In this document: piece by piece, positions 17,326 through 25,663 of the stretch
How the letters are laid out: every line of letters starts with the position of its first letter
How positions within the stretch are numbered: the stretch's first letter is position 1
Assembly (NCBI RefSeq): GCF_027497495.1
Contig: NZ_CP114205.1
Coordinates: forward strand, 6,696,001-6,760,000
DNA length: 64,000 nucleotides
Source: Streptomyces tubercidicus
GTDB taxonomy: Bacteria > Actinomycetota > Actinomycetes > Streptomycetales > Streptomycetaceae
Reading direction: 5' to 3'
Program-made: the position numbers and the translations under genes
Notes under the pieces: model-generated
Database searches by the model: none
The model's input: only the letters and a program-made list of their open reading frames with translations
What the model was told of the DNA's origin: nothing

Positions 17326-17875
17326 GGCCTTGGACCGTGAGCGGGTACTGAAAGAAGCCGCCGCGTTGCTCACGCGGCGGGCTTCGACACCGATGGACGA
17401 GATCGCCCGCGCCGCGGGCATCAGCCGGGCGACCCTGCACCGGCACTTCGCCGGGCGCGATGCCCTGATCAGAGCGCTGGAGGAGCACGGGATCGCGCAG
17501 TGCGCCCAGGCGATGGACGCGGCCCGGCTCGATGAGGGGGACGCCGCCGACGCGCTGCGCCGCCTGATCGCCGAAGCCGAACCGGTCGCCGCCGTACTGG
17601 CCTTCCTCTTCACCGAGAACCAGCTCTTCGAGGACGGCGAGATCAACGCCGGCTGGGAGGAGCTCGACGCCCGCCTCGGCGCGCTCTTCCGACGCGGCCA
17701 GGAAGAGGGCGACTTCCGTATCGATCTGAGCGCCGCCTGGCTCACCGAGGCCTTCTACGGACTCATCGGCGCCGGTGCCTGGGCCGTGCACGAAGGGCGG
17801 GTCGCCCGTAACGACCTTCACCACTCGATCGCCGAGCTGCTGCTCGGCGGCATCCGACGGAGCATGGAGAAATGA
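17324..17875 (+). CDS. TetR-family transcriptional repressor
   Basis: A 183-residue TetR regulator. Residues 5-50 form the HTH domain: VLKEAAALLTRRASTPMDEI, then ARAAGISRATLHRHFAGRDALI, where SRATLHRHF is the recognition helix region. The rest is a helical ligand-binding and dimerisation domain, LTEAFYGLIGAGAWAVHEGR near the end. The stop codon overlaps the start of the MFS gene (ATGA), so it very likely controls that efflux pump through the inverted repeat upstream. The start is ATG at 17324, inside the third half-site; transcription may begin very close to it. Confidence 0.9.
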   Translation: MALDRERVLKEAAALLTRRASTPMDEIARAAGISRATLHRHFAGRDALIRALEEHGIAQCAQAMDAARLDEGDAADALRRLIAEAEPVAAVLAFLFTENQLFEDGEINAGWEELDARLGALFRRGQEEGDFRIDLSAAWLTEAFYGLIGAGAWAVHEGRVARNDLHHSIAELLLGGIRRSMEK

Positions 17876-19509
17876 CCGAGACCATAGCGTCAGGACCGGC
17901 CGGTTCGGCCCATGTGGACGACCAGCCCCGGCCGGGCCGCTGGCTCGCGCTCGCCGTCCTCGTCCTCGCCGTCCTGCTGGTCGGCGTCGACGCCACGGTC
18001 CTCGGCCTCGCCACCCCGTTCCTCAGCGAAGACCTCCAGCCGTCCGGGACCCAGCTGCTGTGGATCGGTGACATCTACTCCTTCGTCATCGCCGGACTGC
18101 TGGTCTCCATGGGCAGCCTCGGCGACCGCATCGGCCGCAAGAAGCTGCTGCTGCTGGGCTCCGTCGGCTTCGGCGCGATGTCGGTGCTCGCCGCGTACGC
18201 CACCACCCCCGAGATGATGATCCTGGCCCGCGCGCTCCAGGGCGTGGCCGGTGCGACGCTGATGCCGTCCACGCTGGCGCTGATCCGCAACCTCTTCCAC
18301 GACCCCAAGGAGCGCAGTCTGGCCGTCGGCATCTGGGGCGCCATGGCCTCGGCCGGTATGGCCGTGGGGCCGGTCCTCGGCGGCTTTCTGCTGGGGCACT
18401 TCTGGTGGGGTTCGGTCTTCCTGATCAACCTGCCCGTGATGGCGCTGCTGGTGGCCGTCGGCGCCAAGGTCATCCCGGAGTCACGCAATCCGGATCCCGG
18501 CCCCTGGGACATCCCCAGCGTCCTGCTGGCCCTGGTGGGCATCGTCTGTGTCGTCTACGCCATCAAGGAAGCGGCGGTGCACGGCTACCGCTGGGACATC
18601 GCCCTGGCGGCCGTCGTCGGTGTGCTGACCCTGTTCGTGTTCGTCCGCCGGCAGCTCACCCTCCCCTCGCCGCTGCTGAACATGAAGCTCTTTCACCACC
18701 GCGGCTTCTCCGGGGCGGTACTGGCCGATCTGCTGACCATCCTCGGGCTGTCCGGGCTGGTCTTCTTCCTCTCCCAGTTCCTCCAGATGGTCCAGATGCG
18801 CTCGCCGCTGAACGCCGGGCTCGTCGAACTCCCGGCGGCGGTCGGCGCGGTGGGTGCCGGTCTGGCCGCCGGCTGGGTCGCCCGGCGGCTGTCCGTACGG
18901 ATCGTGGTGGCCGGCGGCCTCGCCGTGGTCGGGCTCGCGCTGGTCGGCTGCACCACCCTGCACGGCGACACCGGCACCGCCGCGATGTGCGTCATCCTCT
19001 TCGTCGTCGGCGTCGGCGCAGGATTCTCCTTCACCGTCACCGCCGATGTGATCCTCTCCAGCGTGCCCAAGGAGGAGGCGGGCGCCGCCTCCGCGGTCTC
19101 CGAGACGGCCTACGAACTGGGCGCCGCGCTCGGCATCGCCCTGCTCGGCTCCATCGTGACCAGCATCTACCGGGGCTTCGGCGCACCGCCCGGGGTGCCC
19201 GCCCCCGCCACCGACGCCGCCCGCGAATCGCTCGGCGGCGCCGTCGAGACGGCCGGCCAACTCCCCGCCGACCAGGGCGCGGCGCTGCTGACGGCCGCTC
19301 AGGACTCCTTCGTCGCGGGCGTGGACGTCGCCGCCGGGGTCGGCGCGGTGGTCCTGCTGTCCGCCGCCGTGGCCGCGTGGTTCCTGCTCCGCGGCCAGCA
19401 GCTGGCGAACAGCCCGGAGCCGACCGGGCCCGTGGCGCTCGCCAAGGCCGCTGCGAAGGCGGAGCGCGAGTCCGGCCCGGCGCCCGACGGCCCCGCCGAA
19501 CGCCCATAA
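17872..19509 (+). CDS. MFS drug efflux transporter, DHA2 (EmrB/QacA) type
   Basis: A 545-residue membrane protein with about 14 hydrophobic segments, as in the DHA2 drug:proton antiporters. Early motif D-like LLVGVDATVLGLATPFLSEDL (residues 39-59, interrupted by loops) and motif A GSLGDRIGRKKLL after TM2 are present, and motif C appears as AMASAGMAVGPVLGGFLL. The substrate is probably a hydrophobic toxic compound or secreted metabolite. It is translationally coupled to tetR. The C-terminal tail is hydrophilic and Ala/Pro/Glu-rich. Confidence 0.92.
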   Translation: MTETIASGPAGSAHVDDQPRPGRWLALAVLVLAVLLVGVDATVLGLATPFLSEDLQPSGTQLLWIGDIYSFVIAGLLVSMGSLGDRIGRKKLLLLGSVGFGAMSVLAAYATTPEMMILARALQGVAGATLMPSTLALIRNLFHDPKERSLAVGIWGAMASAGMAVGPVLGGFLLGHFWWGSVFLINLPVMALLVAVGAKVIPESRNPDPGPWDIPSVLLALVGIVCVVYAIKEAAVHGYRWDIALAAVVGVLTLFVFVRRQLTLPSPLLNMKLFHHRGFSGAVLADLLTILGLSGLVFFLSQFLQMVQMRSPLNAGLVELPAAVGAVGAGLAAGWVARRLSVRIVVAGGLAVVGLALVGCTTLHGDTGTAAMCVILFVVGVGAGFSFTVTADVILSSVPKEEAGAASAVSETAYELGAALGIALLGSIVTSIYRGFGAPPGVPAPATDAARESLGGAVETAGQLPADQGAALLTAAQDSFVAGVDVAAGVGAVVLLSAAVAAWFLLRGQQLANSPEPTGPVALAKAAAKAERESGPAPDGPAERP

Positions 19510-19550
19510 CGCCGTACGACGGCTCCCCCGGACGGCGGGCACCCACCGCG

Positions 19551-19616
19551 CCCCAGGGCGTGTCCCGTGGATCACGGCGCCGCGCACGCGCATGATCAAC
19601 GGGACACGCCCTGGGG
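19551..19616. repeat. 24-bp inverted repeat (terminator or dispersed palindrome)
   Basis: The arms at 19551-19574 and 19593-19616 (core GGGCGTGTCCCGT, extended to CCCC on one side and GATCA on the other) pair over 24 bp with one mismatch and an 18-nt loop. It lies 42 bp after the MFS gene and can end its transcription. The sequence is unusually long and exact for a terminator, and similar GGGCGTGTCCC palindromes recur in other streptomycete chromosomes as I recall. Confidence 0.7.
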
Positions 19617-19633
19617 GCGACTGTCCCCCGCCC

Positions 19634-19666
19634 GTTCACGCCCGGTACGCACTGTGGTGACCGGCC
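19634..19666 (+). promoter_or_regulatory. PHO-box-like 11-bp repeats before the metallophosphatase
   Basis: Three consecutive 11-bp units, beginning GTTCACG (19634), GTACGCA (19645) and GGTGACC (19656), resemble the GTTCACC direct repeats bound by PhoP in Streptomyces. The gene start is 68 bp further on. A similar arrangement precedes glpQ1 in this window. PhoP binding is inferred. Confidence 0.5.
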
Positions 19667-19733
19667 GTCCCGAGCGGCTTGCTTGACTCTCCCGTCGTCC
19701 CCTCACGGACGGCCCGCTCAGGAGAGTGACGCA

Positions 19734-21704
19734 GTGCGCGACATCGGACGACGCTCCTTCATCACCGCCGCGGGGGCCCTGGCCACCGCGAGCGCCATCG
19801 GCAGCAACGCCTACGCCACCGGCCACGCCCGCGACGCGGCCACCGCCGACGAATACGTCGACGTCCAACTCCTCAACATCACCGACCTGCACGGCTATCT
19901 GCAGGGCGCCCCCGGCGCCCACTCGATCATCACCGGGGCCGGCGGCAAGACCTACACCGTCGGCGGCGTCGCCTATATGGCCGCCCACCTGGAGCGGCTG
20001 CGCGACGGCCGCCGCAACTCGCTCTTCTTCGCCCCCGGCGACCTCTTCTCCGGCTGGGAGTTCGACGCCGCCACCTTCGCCGACGAGCCCACCATCGAGG
20101 CGCTCAACGCCATGGGCCTGGACTTCGCCTCGGCCGGCAACCATGAATTCGACAAGTCAGCGAAATTCCTCACCGCGCACATGGAGGACGGCGAGAGCTT
20201 CCCGGTCGTCGGCCGCGATGACGCCTTCCCGGATTCCACCGGCCGCCGTTTCCGTGGCGCGGAGTTCCCCTACTACAGCGCCAACATGGTGTGGAACGCG
20301 AACGGCGAGCTGGTGCTGCCGCCGTACAACATCGAGTACGTGGACGCCGGCGGCGGCCGCCGGCTGCCGATCGGCTTCATCCATCTGACCGCCATCGGCA
20401 CCGAGTCCTTCCCCGGCTCCTACCAGCCGGGACTGCGCACCCTCGACGAGCTGGAGACCGCCAACCGCTGCGCCGCGGAACTCAAGTCCCGCGGGGTGCG
20501 GGCGATCGTGCTCAGCATGCACGACGGCGCGGTGGCCGGCAGCGACTTCTCCAGCGGCAGCAACCCCTCCGGGCCCGCCTACGAACTCGCGCTGCGCGTC
20601 TCCCCGGACATCGACGCCATCGTCACCGGACACTGGCACTGCGCCTTCACGATGATGCTGCCCGACCCCGACGGTGTGCCCCGCCCGTTCGTCGAGGCCG
20701 GCTGCTACGGCCAGCTCGTCAATGAGATCAATCTGCGCCTCGACCCCGACACCGGAGCGGTGATCCGGGAGCTGACCACCGCCACCAACCACCCCAACAC
20801 CCGGGATGTCACCCCGGACCCGGACCTCAAGTCGATCGCCGGCTACTGGGCGGACTACGGCAGCCGGCGCGCCCGCAGCCGCCTCGGCACCCAGACCGCC
20901 TCCTTCACCCGGCAGCGCAACGCGGTGGGGGAGAGCACCATGGGCAACCTCGTCGCCGACTGGGCCCTGTGGGCCGGCCGTCAGCCGCTCGACCCGATGG
21001 CCGACGCCGCCGCCCACCCCAACACCCCCGCGGAGCTCGCCGTCATCGCGGTCGCGCCGCGCGTCGGCCAGGCCGTGATCGCCGGCGATCTGATCCGTGA
21101 CGCGCAGACCGGCGGCACCGTCACCTTCGCGCAGGCGTGGAACTCCGTCGGCTTCGGCGACCCGATCATGACCGTCACCGTCACCGGCCGGCAGCTGCAC
21201 GACGCCCTGGAGGAGCAGTGGGCACCGACCGCCGGCGGCGGCCTCGGCTTCTCACCGCTGGCCGTCTCCGGCAACGTCCGCTACACCTTCGACGCCGCGG
21301 GGGCCGTCGGCCGGCGGATCGACCCGGCCGAGGTGTTCATCGACGGCAAAGCCCTCGACCTCACCCGCCGCTACCGCCTCGCCGCCCCCTCCTACACCCT
21401 CATCAACCAGGACGGCTTCAGCGCCTTCACCGGATTCACCGCACCGGTCCGGCACACCCGCGACTTCGAGAGCTTTGTCTCCTTCGTCCGCACCAAGAAG
21501 CAGCTGACGCCCGCCCCGTTGAACCGGGTCGCGGTCAAGAACGCGCAGGTGCCCGGCGCCCGCACCGGCACCGTCACCCAGCGCCAGCAGCTGCTCCAGG
21601 CCGACGGCAGCGTGGTGCCGCGGCCCGAGGCGGCGCTGCGTACGGCGCTGACCGGCGGCGCCGAGGGCCAGCGTGCCCCCGGCGGCTTCCGGGTGCCCTG
21701 CTGA
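19734..21704 (+). CDS. Secreted metallophosphatase/5'-nucleotidase
   Basis: A 656-residue exported enzyme of the UshA/5'-nucleotidase type. The N-terminus has a twin-arginine signal (GRRSFITAAGALATASAIGS). Metal-binding blocks of the calcineurin-like domain follow: NITDLHGYL, FAPGDLFSG, SAGNHEFDKS and later GHWHCAF. The C-terminal nucleotidase domain, from about residue 395, includes GNLVADWAL and a LINQDGFSAF substrate-ring segment. It probably releases phosphate from nucleotides or similar esters outside the cell. The GTG start follows GGAGAG. PHO-box-like repeats upstream fit phosphate-starvation control. Confidence 0.85.
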   Translation: MRDIGRRSFITAAGALATASAIGSNAYATGHARDAATADEYVDVQLLNITDLHGYLQGAPGAHSIITGAGGKTYTVGGVAYMAAHLERLRDGRRNSLFFAPGDLFSGWEFDAATFADEPTIEALNAMGLDFASAGNHEFDKSAKFLTAHMEDGESFPVVGRDDAFPDSTGRRFRGAEFPYYSANMVWNANGELVLPPYNIEYVDAGGGRRLPIGFIHLTAIGTESFPGSYQPGLRTLDELETANRCAAELKSRGVRAIVLSMHDGAVAGSDFSSGSNPSGPAYELALRVSPDIDAIVTGHWHCAFTMMLPDPDGVPRPFVEAGCYGQLVNEINLRLDPDTGAVIRELTTATNHPNTRDVTPDPDLKSIAGYWADYGSRRARSRLGTQTASFTRQRNAVGESTMGNLVADWALWAGRQPLDPMADAAAHPNTPAELAVIAVAPRVGQAVIAGDLIRDAQTGGTVTFAQAWNSVGFGDPIMTVTVTGRQLHDALEEQWAPTAGGGLGFSPLAVSGNVRYTFDAAGAVGRRIDPAEVFIDGKALDLTRRYRLAAPSYTLINQDGFSAFTGFTAPVRHTRDFESFVSFVRTKKQLTPAPLNRVAVKNAQVPGARTGTVTQRQQLLQADGSVVPRPEAALRTALTGGAEGQRAPGGFRVPC

Positions 21705-21731
21705 CCCGCCCGTAGGGGAGCGGCAACGCAA

Positions 21732-21762
21732 CGGGCCCCATCCGGAGAGCGGATGGGGCCCG
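21732..21762. terminator. Bidirectional terminator
   Basis: CGGGCCCCATCCG and CGGATGGGGCCCG form a perfect 13-bp stem with the loop GAGAG. It lies between the convergent metallophosphatase and acyltransferase genes. Confidence 0.8.
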
Positions 21763-21777
21763 GCGCACGGCGGACGG

Positions 21778-22446
21778 TCAGGCGGCCCTGGCCTTGGTGG
21801 CGTAGACGTCGACGTACTCCTGGCCGGACAGCTCCATCACGTCGCTCATCACCTCGTCGGTGACGGCCCGCAGGACATAGCGGTCGCGGTCCATACCGTC
21901 GTAGCGGGAGAAGTCCAGCGGCTCACCGAAGCGCACCGTCACCGGCGCGATGTGCGGGCGGCCCTTGCCGCCGGGCTGCACCTTGTCCGTACCGATCATC
22001 GCGAACGGGACGACGGGCGCACCGGTCATCAGGGTGAGCCGGGCGATGCCCGTACGGCCGCGGTAGAGACGGCCGTCGGGGGAGCGGGTGCCCTCCGGGT
22101 AGATGCCGAAGACGCTGCCCTCCTCCAGGATGCGGCGGCCGGTCATCAGCGCCGCGACCCCGCCGTGTCCGCCGTCCCGGTCCACCGGGATCATGCCGGC
22201 GCTGGTGAAGAACCAGGCCATCGCCCGGCCCTTGAGGCCCTTGCCGGTGACGTACTCGTCCTTGCCGATGAAGTACACCTGGCGCTTGACCACCAGGCTC
22301 AGGAACAGCGAGTCGATGAAGGTGACGTGATTGCCGGCCAGGATCACCGGTCCGGTCGCCGGAATGCGCTCCATGCCCTCGACCTTCGGGCGGTACAGGA
22401 CACGCATGACGAATCCGAGAATCGCCTTCAGCACAATGCGGGACAA
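21778..22446 (-). CDS. 1-acylglycerol-3-phosphate acyltransferase (PlsC-like)
   Basis: Transfers a fatty acyl chain to lysophosphatidic acid or a related lipid at the membrane. The 222-residue protein carries the acyltransferase blocks NHVTFIDSL (H-x4-D catalytic motif), GMIPVDRDGG, and the PEGTRSPDG glycerol-phosphate binding motif, with a hydrophobic N-terminus (IVLKAILGFVMRVLY). I chose the TTG at 22446 because GGAGG lies 5 nt before it; an earlier in-frame TTG at 22473 has no ribosome site. It is divergent from glpQ1. Confidence 0.88.
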   Translation of the reverse strand: MSRIVLKAILGFVMRVLYRPKVEGMERIPATGPVILAGNHVTFIDSLFLSLVVKRQVYFIGKDEYVTGKGLKGRAMAWFFTSAGMIPVDRDGGHGGVAALMTGRRILEEGSVFGIYPEGTRSPDGRLYRGRTGIARLTLMTGAPVVPFAMIGTDKVQPGGKGRPHIAPVTVRFGEPLDFSRYDGMDRDRYVLRAVTDEVMSDVMELSGQEYVDVYATKARAA

Positions 22447-22540
22447 CGGGCCCTCCGGGTCGTGACTGGTCAACGTCTAGCGGGCGCAGAACTCTGCAGC
22501 CAAGGACCATACTCGCGGGTCACTCCCGCGCGCACATCGG

Positions 22541-22584
22541 GTTCACGAGGTCGATACGCACCGTTGACGTGTGTTACCACCATC
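22541..22584 (+). promoter_or_regulatory. PHO-box-like direct repeats before glpQ1
   Basis: GTTCACG at 22541 and GTTGACG at 22563 are exactly 22 bp (two 11-bp units) apart, with weaker units at 22552 and 22574. This matches the 11-bp periodic GTTCACC repeats of Streptomyces PHO boxes. In S. coelicolor glpQ1 is reported to be PhoP-dependent, which supports the reading. The same 22-bp spacing precedes the metallophosphatase gene. Confidence 0.6.
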
Positions 22585-22742
22585 TTCGCCCCGATGTCGT
22601 CGTCCGTCTCCCCGGCATGGCCCGTCCGTGCTTACGATCAGCCGGGTTCCGCGGGCCGGTGCGCAACACGCCTCATCGCGCGCCGGAAAACACCCGGAAG
22701 CACCCGGAAGACCAGCGAATGCCTCAGACAAGGAGCCTACGC

Positions 22743-23897
22743 ATGCACAAGCGGCAGCAGCCGGGACGGCGGACGGTGCTGGGGGCCGCGGCCCTCGGCG
22801 CGGGAGCGGCGGTGTTCGGCGGAGCCGGCCAGGCGAGCGCGGCGGGCCAGGCTAGCGCGGCCGGGCGGGACGGGGTGCCCCGGGAACTGCCGGTCCCGCT
22901 GATCGTCGGCCACCGCGGCGCCAGCGGCTACCGCCCCGAGCACACCTTCGGCTCCTATCAACTCGCCCTGGACATGGGCGCGGACGTCATCGAGCAGGAT
23001 CTCGTCCCCACCAAGGACGGGCATCTGGTCTGCCGCCACGAGAACGACATCACCGCCACCACCGATGTCTCCGCGCACCCCGAGTTCGCGGACCGCAAGA
23101 CCACCAAGACCGTGGACGGGGTGAAGCTCACCGGCTGGTTCACCGAGGACTTCACGCTCGCCGAACTCAAGACGCTGCGCGCCAAGGAGCGCATACCGGG
23201 AACCCGGCAGCACAACACCCTCTACGACGGGGTGTGGGAGGTCCCCACCTTCGAGGAGGTGCTGCGGTGGGCCGAGCGCGAGGGCCGCGAGCGGGGCCGC
23301 CGCGTCTGGCTGCACATCGAGACCAAGCACCCCACGTACTTCCGCAAGCTCGGTCTCGGCCTGGAGGAGCGGGTGGCCAAGGCGCTGCGCGCGCACGGCC
23401 GGCACCGTAAGAACTCCCCGAACTTCCTGCAGTCCTTCGAGCCCAGCAGCATCCAGCGCCTGGACAAGCTCGTGGACTGCCCCAAGGTCGTCCTGCTGGG
23501 CACGCTCAAGGACCGGCCCTGGGACTTCACGGAGTCCGGTGACCCGCGCACCGTCGCCGACCTCGTCAAGCCCGAGGGGCTGAAGTGGCTGGCCGGCTTC
23601 GCGCAGGGCATCGGCCCCGACCTGACCGTGATCATCCCGCGGGACAAGGACGGCAAGCTCGGCGAGCCCACGTCCGTCGTCAAGGACGCGCACGCCGCCG
23701 GACTGGTGCTGCACCCGTATACGGTCCGCAACGAGAACACCTTCCTGCCGGCCGACTTCCGCCGCGGCACCGACCCCAACGCCTACGGCGACGCCCTCGG
23801 GGTGTTCCGGGCGTACCTCAAGACCGGGATCGACGGCCTGTTCTCCGACAATCCCGACACCGCGCTGCTGGCCGCCGCGGAGTTCCGCAAGCACTGA
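22743..23897 (+). CDS. glpQ1: Secreted glycerophosphodiester phosphodiesterase
   Basis: Hydrolyses glycerophosphodiesters to glycerol 3-phosphate and an alcohol, outside the cell. The 384-residue precursor has a Tat-type signal (PGRRTVLGAAALGAGAAVFG) ending near GQASA; the block GQASAA is duplicated in tandem at the cleavage region. The GDPD domain shows GHRGASGYRPEHTFGSY (catalytic HR and E), DLVPTKDGHLVCRHE with the second histidine, and HIETKHP. The start follows AAGGAG. The symbol follows the S. coelicolor gene in the same neighbourhood, recalled as glpQ1. Confidence 0.9.
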   Translation: MHKRQQPGRRTVLGAAALGAGAAVFGGAGQASAAGQASAAGRDGVPRELPVPLIVGHRGASGYRPEHTFGSYQLALDMGADVIEQDLVPTKDGHLVCRHENDITATTDVSAHPEFADRKTTKTVDGVKLTGWFTEDFTLAELKTLRAKERIPGTRQHNTLYDGVWEVPTFEEVLRWAEREGRERGRRVWLHIETKHPTYFRKLGLGLEERVAKALRAHGRHRKNSPNFLQSFEPSSIQRLDKLVDCPKVVLLGTLKDRPWDFTESGDPRTVADLVKPEGLKWLAGFAQGIGPDLTVIIPRDKDGKLGEPTSVVKDAHAAGLVLHPYTVRNENTFLPADFRRGTDPNAYGDALGVFRAYLKTGIDGLFSDNPDTALLAAAEFRKH

Positions 23898-24218
23898 CGC
23901 CCGCCGCGGCCCGCCGCCGCGGCGGTGAACGGCCACCCGGACCGGCACCGCTTTCCTCGCATTCTCATCTGAGTTGGGAATGTCACAGGAGAGCTCGGTG
24001 CCGGTCCGTTCCGTCTGCCCCAATTGCCTGCGCAGAATGCTCGCGGCGAAGATTGCCACCGCCGTTCACCGGGGATTCCGGAAGAGGCGGTGTCAGCGAC
24101 GCCAAGGCGGTGCCGGGTACCCCACGGCACCGTCCGTCAGGGCACATCGTTCCGGGCGCACCCCTCTCACCCTCATCGCGCCCGGACCAGCGAACCGAAT
24201 AAGGGGAGGCATACGCGC
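23898..24218. other. Intergenic region, no convincing gene
   Basis: This 321-bp stretch between glpQ1 and the next acetyltransferase gene has a lower GC segment near 23950-24070. A possible 86-codon ORF starting TTG at 23974 has codons ending in A or T (AGA, ATT, AAT), unlike neighbouring genes, so I do not call it. A GC palindrome just after glpQ1 (23905-23925) may terminate it. The promoter of the downstream gene probably lies here. Confidence 0.5.
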
Positions 24219-24734
24219 ATGGGCACGAGCGTGACCATCTCTGCCGCGACCGACCAGGACGCCGAGCAGATCCTCAAGCTCCAGTACCTCTGCTACCAGC
24301 AGGAAGCCGCGCTGTACGACGACTACGGCATCGAGCCGCTCACCCAGACGCTGCAGGCGCTGCGCGCCGAACTCGGCGAGGGCTGCGTGGTGGTGGCCCG
24401 GCTCGGCGAGGAAGTGGTCGGCGCCGTGCGCGGCACGGTCGACGGGGACGGCACCGGGCGGATAGCCAAACTCATCGTGCACCCGCGGATGCAGCGGCAC
24501 GGCCTGGGCGGACGGCTGCTGGACGCCGTCGAAGGGCGGCTGGCGGCCGAGCGGTCGGCCATCCGCTACCGCCTGGTCAGCGGCCACCGCAGCGAGGGCA
24601 ATCTGCGGCTCTACCGAGGCCATGGCTATGTGCCCGTGGGCACCGAGCAGCTCACACCCCGGCTGAACGTGGTCACGCTGGAGAAGGAAGCGCCCCAGCC
24701 GGCCGGTGCCGGGGAGCTCGTCGCGCAGGCGTAG
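24219..24734 (+). CDS. GNAT family N-acetyltransferase
   Basis: A 171-residue acetyltransferase. Strand-turn motif A reads RIAKLIVHPRMQRHGLGGRLLDAVE (about residues 87-111), and motif B is NLRLYRGHGYVPVG. The start follows AAGGGGAGG 9 nt upstream. A hydrophilic C-terminal tail follows the domain. The substrate is unknown; GNAT proteins of this general type modify small amines, peptides or ribosomal proteins. Confidence 0.87.
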   Translation: MGTSVTISAATDQDAEQILKLQYLCYQQEAALYDDYGIEPLTQTLQALRAELGEGCVVVARLGEEVVGAVRGTVDGDGTGRIAKLIVHPRMQRHGLGGRLLDAVEGRLAAERSAIRYRLVSGHRSEGNLRLYRGHGYVPVGTEQLTPRLNVVTLEKEAPQPAGAGELVAQA

Positions 24735-24799
24735 CGCCGGGGGCGGGCCCGCCCCCCGGGCGGGGCGGGTCCGCCGGGCTCTCCGCGGCGGAGCGGAGA

Positions 24800-25531
24800 T
24801 CAGAGGATGTAGAGGAAGACCCCGGGTGCCGCGTCGCTGCCGCCCGTGGTGGTGACCGTGATGGTGACCGCGCCCGTGGCGTGGCTGGGTGCGACGGCCG
24901 CGACCCTGGTGTCGGACAGCACGGCGAACGTGGCGGGGGTGCCGTCGAAGGTCACGCCGGTGGTGGTCGCCAGCGCGGTGCCCGTGATGTCGACCAGCGT
25001 GCCGCCCGCGGGCAGACCGGTCAGCGGGCTGAAGCCGGTGACGGTCGGCGCGGGTACGAAGGCGAAGGTCTCGGATGCCGTCGCGGTGCCGCCGCGCGCG
25101 GTGACGACCAGGGACACCTCATCCGTCGCATGGGCCGGGCTGACGGCGGTGAGCTCGCTGTCGGACACCACCGTCGGCGTCACGGCGGTGTCCCCGAACA
25201 GCACGGAGTCGGCGGTGGCGAGGCCGCGACCGGTGACGGTGACCGTGCCGCCGCCCGCCACCGGCCCGGACGACGGGGAGACGTCGACGACCACGGGCGG
25301 GGGGACGTAGAAGAACGGCACCGGGCTGCTGGTGCCCCCGGGCGTGGTCACCGTGGTGTCGACCACGCCGGCCCCCGAGGGGGCGACCACCGACACCGAG
25401 GTGGGTGAGGTGGCCGTGATGGTGGCCGTCTTGTTCCCGAAGTGCACCATGGTGGCCCCGGTGAGGCCGGTGCCGGTGAGGGTCGCCGGGAAACCGCCTC
25501 CGGTGGAACCCTGGTTCGGACTGATGGGCAT
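24800..25531 (-). CDS. Triple IPT/TIG-domain protein
   Basis: A 243-residue protein made of three consecutive immunoglobulin-like IPT/TIG domains: residues about 1-80 (SPNQGSTGGGFPATLTGTGL), 82-163 (SPSSGPVAGGGTVTVTGRGL) and 165-243 (SPLTGLPAGGTLVDITGTAL). Each has the S-P-x-x-G-x-x-x-GGT opening and a closing VTTxGG strand. No signal peptide or membrane segment is visible, although such domains are usually extracellular. The ATG follows GGAGCGGGAAG, which supports this short N-terminus. No catalytic residues are evident; a structural or binding role is likely. Confidence 0.85.
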   Translation of the reverse strand: MPISPNQGSTGGGFPATLTGTGLTGATMVHFGNKTATITATSPTSVSVVAPSGAGVVDTTVTTPGGTSSPVPFFYVPPPVVVDVSPSSGPVAGGGTVTVTGRGLATADSVLFGDTAVTPTVVSDSELTAVSPAHATDEVSLVVTARGGTATASETFAFVPAPTVTGFSPLTGLPAGGTLVDITGTALATTTGVTFDGTPATFAVLSDTRVAAVAPSHATGAVTITVTTTGGSDAAPGVFLYIL

Positions 25532-25663
25532 CTTCCCGCTCCGTTTCCGCGCCCCGGCGAACCGTGAACGCCTCTCGGACTCCAGTGAGCCAGGGCCGTC
25601 GGCCGGGAGCGAGGGGCGGCCCCGCTCTTCACCCGGATGGCGCAGCGTGCTCGTCGGACGGTC

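Noticed and set aside
22840..22866. Tandem GQASAA repeat in glpQ1, possible assembly error
   Set aside because: The duplicated block falls at the signal-peptide cleavage region, where length variation is tolerated, and the two copies differ by a base, so a true small duplication is more likely.
23974..24234. 86-codon ORF with CPNC between glpQ1 and the acetyltransferase gene
   Set aside because: Third codon positions are not GC-biased (AGA, ATT, AAT) and the end runs into the next gene; more likely promoter DNA.
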